Shown in pieces: positions 7,051 to 11,679 of a stretch of 11,679 bases of DNA (the stretch's first letter is position 1; the number at the start of each line of letters is the position of its first letter). The notes under the pieces were generated by a model. The model made no database searches and was not told where the DNA came from. It saw only the letters and a program-made list of their open reading frames with translations. Position numbers and translations under genes: made by a program. Source of the stretch: JAENVU01 sp031362155 (GTDB lineage Bacteria; Actinomycetota; Acidimicrobiia; IMCC26256; JAENVU01). The stretch covers positions 1 to 11,679 of the forward strand of contig JANLRZ010000164.1 in the NCBI GenBank assembly GCA_031362155.1. The letters are read 5' to 3'.

Positions 7051-10000
7051 GTGACACGCCTCGGCCCGTTCGCGCCCCGATTTGGCCGGTCCTGGTTCGC
7101 CGACTCGCCGGATCAGCGGATGCGAACAGCCCTGGGAACGCTTGGTTTCTTTGATGTTTCGGGGTTCACTCGCCTCTCCGAGCGCCTCGCTCGTTCAGGC
7201 AAGGTCGGCGCCGAGACCGTGACCGGGATCGTCGACGGACTCTTCGCCGCGTTGATCGACGACCTCTTCGCGTACGGCGGCGACGTTCTCACCTTTAGTG
7301 GTGACGCGCTCCTCGTGTGGTTCGAAGGCACGGCCTCGGCCCGCCCGGCCGCGGCCGCGGCGCTTCGGATGCAGCGCACGATCCGCGCCATCGGGCGGGT
7401 CGAGACCGATCGCGGTGTCGTGCGGCTGCGCATGTCGGCCGGACTGCACACCGACGTGTTCACGTTCGCGATGCTCGGGTCTGCCCAACGGTCCCTCATC
7501 GCGCTCGGCGCAGCCGCGTCGCAGACGTGCGCGCTCGAAAAGAACGCGAACGCGGGCGAGGTACTGGTGAGCGGGGCCACCGCCGATCAGCTCGACACGC
7601 GAATGCTCGGACCCCTCCGCGCAGGTGCCACCACACTTCGTCACCGCGCGACCGCGCGGGATGACACTCATGGCCATCATGCGAACTCGAGGGGAGACGC
7701 GGCACGGTTCGTGCCTCCACCGTTGCGTCACCTCCTAGCCGCGGACGCTGTCCCCGGCGAGCACCGCCCGCTTGTGCTCAGCTTCGTGGCCGCGCGCGGT
7801 CTCGACCGGATGGTCGCCGAAGCTCCGACCGACACGATCGACCGACTCGACGCGGTCGCGCAGTCATTCGAGGCCGCGCAGGAGCGCTACGGAATCACGT
7901 GGCTCGGGACCGACACGTTCACCGACGGCTGCGCGTTCTTCTGCTGCTCCGGCGCGCCACTGGTACACGAAGACGACGACGACCGCATGCTCGCCGCTCT
8001 CCGCGACGTGCTCGACGCGGATCCCGGTCTTGGGCTCGCCGCCGGCGCCAACCACGGGCGCGCGTTCTCCGCCGTCATCGGCCATCCCGAACGTCGCACC
8101 TACAGCGTCACCGGCGACGCCACAAATCTCGCGGCACGCGTGATGGCGCACGCCACGGCCGGACAGCTCCTCGCGACCGACGCTCTGCTCTCGCGTACTC
8201 GGCGCGGATGGAACACCACTGCCGTCACGCCGTTCCGAGCGAAGGGCAAGGCACGACCCGTCGAGGCCAGCGAAGTACGCGCGCCCGAGGCCGGGGCCGT
8301 AGTCGACCATGCTGAGTCACCACCCCTGATCGGCCGCGATGCCGAACTCGCACGACTCCTGGATGGGTGGAATGCCGCGCGTGGCGGCAACGGTTGCATC
8401 GCCGAAATCGTGGCCGAACCGGGCATGGGCAAGTCCCGGCTGATCCGAGAGCTGTGCGACCGCACGGCCGACGCCCACCGCCTGCTGACCGCGGGAGATC
8501 CGTATGCGGTGTCACAGCCGTACTTCGCGTGGCGAACCGTGTTGAGAACTCTCGTCAACGTCAGCCCAGATCTTGGTCCGACCGAATGCGGCGAGCATCT
8601 CACCCGGTTCGTCACGGAACGCCACCCGGACCTGGTCCCGTGGCTACCGCTGCTCGCAATCCCGATCGGTGCGACGGTTCGGTCGACGCCCGATGTGGAT
8701 CGGCTCGATCCAACGTTCGTCCAGGAACGCGTCCAGCGCGTGGTCGGCGATCTCCTGACGGCGGTGTGCGTGACCCCGACCCTTCTCGTGATCGAAGACA
8801 CTCACTGGCTGGACGACGCCTCGCGCGCGCTCCTTGCGGCCGTGGCCGAGCGGTCACCCCGGCGGCCGTGGCTCGTGGTCGCGACGCATCGGCCGGACCA
8901 CGAACCGCTTGGGTTCGGAGACACGCCGGGCGCGATCACGCTCGAACTTCAGCCTCTGAGTTCCGAATCCGCGACCGAGCTCGCGCTCGTCAATGCCGGC
9001 GATACCGCGCTCACCAACACCACACTCGACCGGCTCGTCGCGCAGTCAGGCGGCAACCCGCTGTTTCTCCAAGAGCTGATGACGGTCTCGGCCATCACCG
9101 GTGATCTGCCGGAGTCGGTGGAGCGGGTCATCGGCGCTCGAATCGACGCGTTGGCCGCGGCGCCACGGTCATTGCTTCGCGAAACCGCCGTGCTCGGCGC
9201 CCGCGTCGACCTCGACGTGCTCGCCGCCGCGCTCGACTCACCGGTCGTTGCCTCGGCCGCTCCGTGGCACGCCCTCGCCGACTTCGTCGAGCACCACCAC
9301 GGTGAGGTGCGGTTCCGTCACGATCTCTTTCGTTTGGTCGCGTACGAAGGACTCCCCTACCGGCGGCGGCGCGAGCTGCACGGCGCGGTCGGCGACGTGA
9401 TGGCGCGGACGACAAGCCCCGGCGCGTCGACCGACGCGTTGGCACCCGCGCTCGCTCTCCATTTCTCGCGCGCGAACCGGTACGACCTTGCGTGGAAATG
9501 GTCGGTGCGGGCAGCAAAACGAGCTCGGGAGCAGGCATCACTGGTCGACGCACTGAGCTTCTTTCGCCAAGCGCTCGACGCGGCCCACCACGTGACCTGG
9601 CTCAACCCGAATGACGTTGCCGACGTCGCCGAGGCCATGGGCGATGTGGGTGAGCGCGCCGGCAATCTCGACGACGCTCACGCGGGCTATCGCGAGGCAC
9701 GTCGTCTTCGCGCCGGCGAGGTAGTACCGCAAGGACGGTTGCTCCGAAAGCACGGGTACATCGCCGAGAAGGGCGGCGACTACGTGGGGTCGCTCCGCTG
9801 GTACCGCCGCGCGTTGGCGGCGCTCGCCGATGTTCCTGACGGCACCGGGGAACGAGCCCTCGCGGAGCTCGGCTATGCCGCGACCCGTGTCCATCAAGGC
9901 AAGCTCACCGACGCCCGCCGATGGATCACCCGCGCGCTTCCGGATGCCGAAGCGCGCGCCGATACCGACGCGCTCGCGCAGGCCTTCATGCTCTTCGAGA

Positions 10001-10830
10001 TCGTCGCGGCGGAGACCGGCGACCCCGATCGGATCCAGTACGAGCAACGAGCGCTGACCCTGACCCGCGCGCTCGGCGACGAACGGCGCCTCGGCAGCCT
10101 GCTGCTGAACCTCGGCCTCAGCGCCGCGAACGAGAGCCGCTGGGACGACGCGGCCGAACACTACGCGGAGGCGGAGGAACGCTTCCGGGTGGTCGGTCAC
10201 GTGGTCGGCAGCGCGCTGGTGGCCAACAACCGGGCGGAGGTGCTCACGGATCAAGGGCGATACGACGAGGCGCGCGCACTGCTCGACAGCTCGCGACGCG
10301 CGTTCCGCGCGTCGCGGTACGAGGTGGGGATCGCGATCACCATCAGCGGGCTGAGCCGTCTCGAAGTGCGCGCCAGACGGTTCGCCGAAGCCCACGTACT
10401 CCTCGACGACGCCGAGGCGCGTTTCCGCGCGCTGCTCGCGCACCTCTACGTGGCCGACACCTTGGTGCGCCAAACCGAATGTTTGGTGTTCGAAGGCCGC
10501 GCCGAGGAAGCCATGACCGCAGCCGATGCCGCGTCTGCCGCGCTCGACGCGATCGGGCATCCGGCGGTGCTCCCGATCACGCTTGCCCGGCTTCGAGCGT
10601 GCGCGCTCGCACAACTTGGCTACCCGGCCGACACGATCGCGGAGATCGATCGTGCGCTCGCGCTCGCGGTCGGCGACGGCGTCGACTACGAAATCGCCGC
10701 GTGCATCAGTGTGCGAGCGTCGCTTGCCGACGACTCCGACCCGGCACTGCTTGCGGACCGCGACGCCATCGTCGAACGCCTCGGCATCGTCGAAATGCCT
10801 GCCGTTCCCTTGCTCCGCGCGGACCCGTGA
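7051..10830 (+). CDS. Tandem class III cyclase-domain / STAND-type ATPase / TPR signalling protein
   Basis: 1,259 residues, cytoplasmic, no signal peptide or membrane segment. The GTG start is the first start codon after an in-frame stop at 7000-7002, and it keeps the APRFGRSWFADSP segment that precedes the cyclase domain in this family. The ATG at 7120 would trim it. No Shine-Dalgarno is visible, so a leaderless or weakly initiated mRNA is possible. The first cyclase domain (about 28-190) has metal-ligand Asp candidates D35 (FFDVSGFT) and D85 (FSGDALLVWF), but S157 and A161 replace the catalytic Asn-x3-Arg. The second (about 235-405) has A247 in place of the first Asp, keeps D292, and has N359/R363 in GDATNLAAR. 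The ATPase follows from about 430: Walker A AEPGMGKS (455-462), Walker B LLVIED (578-583), and GGNPLFLQEL (667-676) typical of this ATPase class. A helical region (about 685-795) leads to TPR-like helices (about 797-1225). No C-terminal LuxR-type HTH is present. Likely a nucleotide- or protein-sensing regulator; ligand and target unknown. Confidence 0.93.
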   Translation: MTRLGPFAPRFGRSWFADSPDQRMRTALGTLGFFDVSGFTRLSERLARSGKVGAETVTGIVDGLFAALIDDLFAYGGDVLTFSGDALLVWFEGTASARPAAAAALRMQRTIRAIGRVETDRGVVRLRMSAGLHTDVFTFAMLGSAQRSLIALGAAASQTCALEKNANAGEVLVSGATADQLDTRMLGPLRAGATTLRHRATARDDTHGHHANSRGDAARFVPPPLRHLLAADAVPGEHRPLVLSFVAARGLDRMVAEAPTDTIDRLDAVAQSFEAAQERYGITWLGTDTFTDGCAFFCCSGAPLVHEDDDDRMLAALRDVLDADPGLGLAAGANHGRAFSAVIGHPERRTYSVTGDATNLAARVMAHATAGQLLATDALLSRTRRGWNTTAVTPFRAKGKARPVEASEVRAPEAGAVVDHAESPPLIGRDAELARLLDGWNAARGGNGCIAEIVAEPGMGKSRLIRELCDRTADAHRLLTAGDPYAVSQPYFAWRTVLRTLVNVSPDLGPTECGEHLTRFVTERHPDLVPWLPLLAIPIGATVRSTPDVDRLDPTFVQERVQRVVGDLLTAVCVTPTLLVIEDTHWLDDASRALLAAVAERSPRRPWLVVATHRPDHEPLGFGDTPGAITLELQPLSSESATELALVNAGDTALTNTTLDRLVAQSGGNPLFLQELMTVSAITGDLPESVERVIGARIDALAAAPRSLLRETAVLGARVDLDVLAAALDSPVVASAAPWHALADFVEHHHGEVRFRHDLFRLVAYEGLPYRRRRELHGAVGDVMARTTSPGASTDALAPALALHFSRANRYDLAWKWSVRAAKRAREQASLVDALSFFRQALDAAHHVTWLNPNDVADVAEAMGDVGERAGNLDDAHAGYREARRLRAGEVVPQGRLLRKHGYIAEKGGDYVGSLRWYRRALAALADVPDGTGERALAELGYAATRVHQGKLTDARRWITRALPDAEARADTDALAQAFMLFEIVAAETGDPDRIQYEQRALTLTRALGDERRLGSLLLNLGLSAANESRWDDAAEHYAEAEERFRVVGHVVGSALVANNRAEVLTDQGRYDEARALLDSSRRAFRASRYEVGIAITISGLSRLEVRARRFAEAHVLLDDAEARFRALLAHLYVADTLVRQTECLVFEGRAEEAMTAADAASAALDAIGHPAVLPITLARLRACALAQLGYPADTIAEIDRALALAVGDGVDYEIAACISVRASLADDSDPALLADRDAIVERLGIVEMPAVPLLRADP

Positions 10831-10850
10831 CCCTTGCCAACGCGCTCGGA

Positions 10851-10890
10851 GAGGGGCCGACTCGGTGGTCTCCCACCTTGCCGGCCCCTC
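10851..10890. terminator. Hairpin between convergent genes, likely bidirectional terminator
   Basis: A perfect 9-bp stem, GAGGGGCCG (10851-10859) with CGGCCCCTC (10882-10890), encloses a second 5-bp stem GGTGG/CCACC with a TCTC loop. It starts 21 bases after the TGA of the cyclase/ATPase gene and ends 17 bases before the stop of the convergent small secreted-protein gene, so it can serve both. There is no clear U tract, which is common for terminators in high-GC actinobacteria. Confidence 0.65.
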
Positions 10891-10907
10891 GGCTCCGGAA
10901 CGTAGAG

Positions 10908-11396
10908 TTAGTTCGCGCAGTACGGGGACAGCGTCGCGCTTCCGGACGAGATCGTGAATGCGTTCGTCCCGTACGTCGACGAACCTGGGTAGAACAGCAG
11001 GTCGCTGTGATAGCCGTGGGTGACCCGAGTTGAAGTCTTCGAGCAGCCAAGGACCCAGGTGTACGTCACGCCCGCGGCCAAGAGAACCGGGCTGTTCGTG
11101 TTCGAGGCGACGGTGACATCAGTCAACGTACGATCGGAACGGATCCTGCCGCGAACCGTCATGTACTTGGAGGTCGGGCACTGCATCTGGTACTGCGCAA
11201 CAACCTGACCGTTTACGTTGATGTACGGCACCTGGGTGCGGCCCCAACAACCCGTCGTCGTGTATCCCTGCCACGCGGTCCATGCTTGGGGTGTCGCGGC
11301 TGCGGCTGTCCCGACCGTGACCGCGCTCAGCGCAACGGTCGCCATCGCCGTGACCGCCACCATCATGCGCAGGCGTCCAACCATCTGCTTCATCAT
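10908..11396 (-). CDS. Small exported four-cysteine protein of unknown function
   Basis: 162 residues. It starts at ATG 11396; a second ATG follows directly, and either fits the upstream AAGGGAGA. Residues 1-34 form a clear signal peptide: basic n-region (K3, R8, R10), hydrophobic core rich in Ala/Val/Met, and a likely cleavage after the Ala run (TAAAA, before TPQAW). The mature protein of about 128 residues is rich in Thr, Ser, Tyr, Val and Gly, suggesting an all-beta fold. It has four cysteines (C50, C73, C118, C160), enough for two disulphides. There is no lipobox, so it is probably released rather than lipid-anchored, and no recognisable catalytic motif. It is convergent with the cyclase/ATPase gene and ends with TAA. 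I do not recognise a named family. The gene call is strong; the function is unknown. Confidence 0.85.
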   Translation of the reverse strand: MMKQMVGRLRMMVAVTAMATVALSAVTVGTAAAATPQAWTAWQGYTTTGCWGRTQVPYINVNGQVVAQYQMQCPTSKYMTVRGRIRSDRTLTDVTVASNTNSPVLLAAGVTYTWVLGCSKTSTRVTHGYHSDLLFYPGSSTYGTNAFTISSGSATLSPYCAN

Positions 11397-11679
11397 TCTG
11401 GTCTCCCTTCATCGAGCGCCGCCCGGTGCGGTGCACGTTCTCAGGATGCAATCAAGCGTCGACCGACTCCATGCGCGGCGCAACGCACCGAACGTGCGCG
11501 ATCTGACATTCCTGACCGCGCCCGGATGGGAGGCGGGAAGCATCGCAAGCGCGTCAACTGGGGCCAGCCACGCTGCTCCGGCGGCCATGGCTGGCACCCG
11601 GCGCGGCGGTCGGCGCAGGCGGAGTGGTTGCGAACAGCATCTTGACCCTCTGGCTGAGCCGGCCCGATGCACCCCAATC
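11397..11679. other. Right-end region with no convincing gene
   Basis: The 283 bases upstream of the small exported-protein gene hold its ribosome binding site and presumably its promoter, although I see no clear -10/-35 pair. One plus-strand frame from ATG 11446 stays open to the window edge, but its product is Arg/Ala-rich, has no visible ribosome binding site and has no family signature. The minus-strand frames here are equally unconvincing. An 8-bp inverted repeat, GCCAGCCA (11563-11570) with TGGCTGGC (11588-11595), is the only structure noted. Confidence 0.5.
11402..11409 (-). promoter_or_regulatory. Ribosome binding site of the small exported-protein gene
   Basis: The minus strand reads GAAGGGAG/AAGGGAGA here, with GGGAG ending six bases before the first ATG (11396) and nine before the second (11393). 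Both spacings are workable, so the site does not decide between the two starts. Confidence 0.65.

Noticed and set aside
5916..7154. Plus-strand open frame of 412 codons across the N-terminal part of the giant gene and the start of the cyclase gene
   Set aside because: It is antisense to a clear propeller-coding region and also overlaps the cyclase start in another frame; the product is Arg/His/Asp-rich with no family signature, typical of GC-rich shadow frames.
9538..10614. Minus-strand open frame of 358 codons
   Set aside because: It is antisense to the TPR region of the cyclase/ATPase gene, whose helical repeats are convincing; the antisense product shows no domain.
9921..11033. Plus-strand open frame of 370 codons running past the end of the cyclase gene
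   Set aside because: It is an Arg-rich alternative frame of the TPR region and crosses the hairpin and the opposite small exported-protein gene; no motif.
11441..11677. Minus-strand open frame of 78 codons and overlapping frames at the right edge
   Set aside because: Cys/Arg/Pro-rich products without ribosome binding sites or family resemblance; several overlapping frames are equally open, as expected by chance at this GC content.

Overview
The window is GC-rich (about two thirds G+C by eye), densely coding, and has the high-GC codon use and protein families of an actinobacterium. An Acidimicrobiia-like lineage is a reasonable guess, but nothing here fixes the taxonomy. I see no rRNA, tRNA, CRISPR array, insertion sequence or phage gene.

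Layout: (1) 99-6965, minus strand, is one intact 2,288-residue secreted multidomain protein. In order it carries a signal peptide, a seven-bladed TolB/WD40-like beta-propeller, nine tandem PGGR[H/Y]TP hexapeptides, a leucine-rich region I cannot assign, an Ig-like domain, a PPC-like domain split by a Pro/Asp/Glu-rich insert, a gingipain-type (peptidase C25) domain with His and Cys in place, beta-rich Ig-like segments, one fibronectin type III domain and two Calx-beta domains. (2) 6966-7050 is an 85-bp divergent intergenic region. (3) 7051-10830, plus strand, is a 1,259-residue cytoplasmic signalling ATPase: two class III nucleotide cyclase homology domains, a STAND/AAA-type ATPase and a C-terminal TPR region. 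(4) 10831-10907 lies between convergent genes and holds a strong hairpin. (5) 10908-11396, minus strand, is a 162-residue exported protein with four cysteines and no recognised family. (6) 11397-11679 has no convincing gene. At the left edge, a possible minus-strand start codon with a good ribosome binding site sits at position 30.

How the parts may relate: the giant secreted protein and the cyclase/ATPase are divergently transcribed from a short shared region, so co-regulation is possible but unproven. The most interesting points are the complementary loss of catalytic residues in the two cyclase halves, which matches the logic of the mammalian C1/C2 pseudoheterodimer; the propeller, hexapeptide and C25 architecture of the surface protein; and the hexapeptide array, whose DNA is diversified by silent changes yet uses TAT for every tyrosine. 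I see no evidence of a wholly new defence or mobile system.
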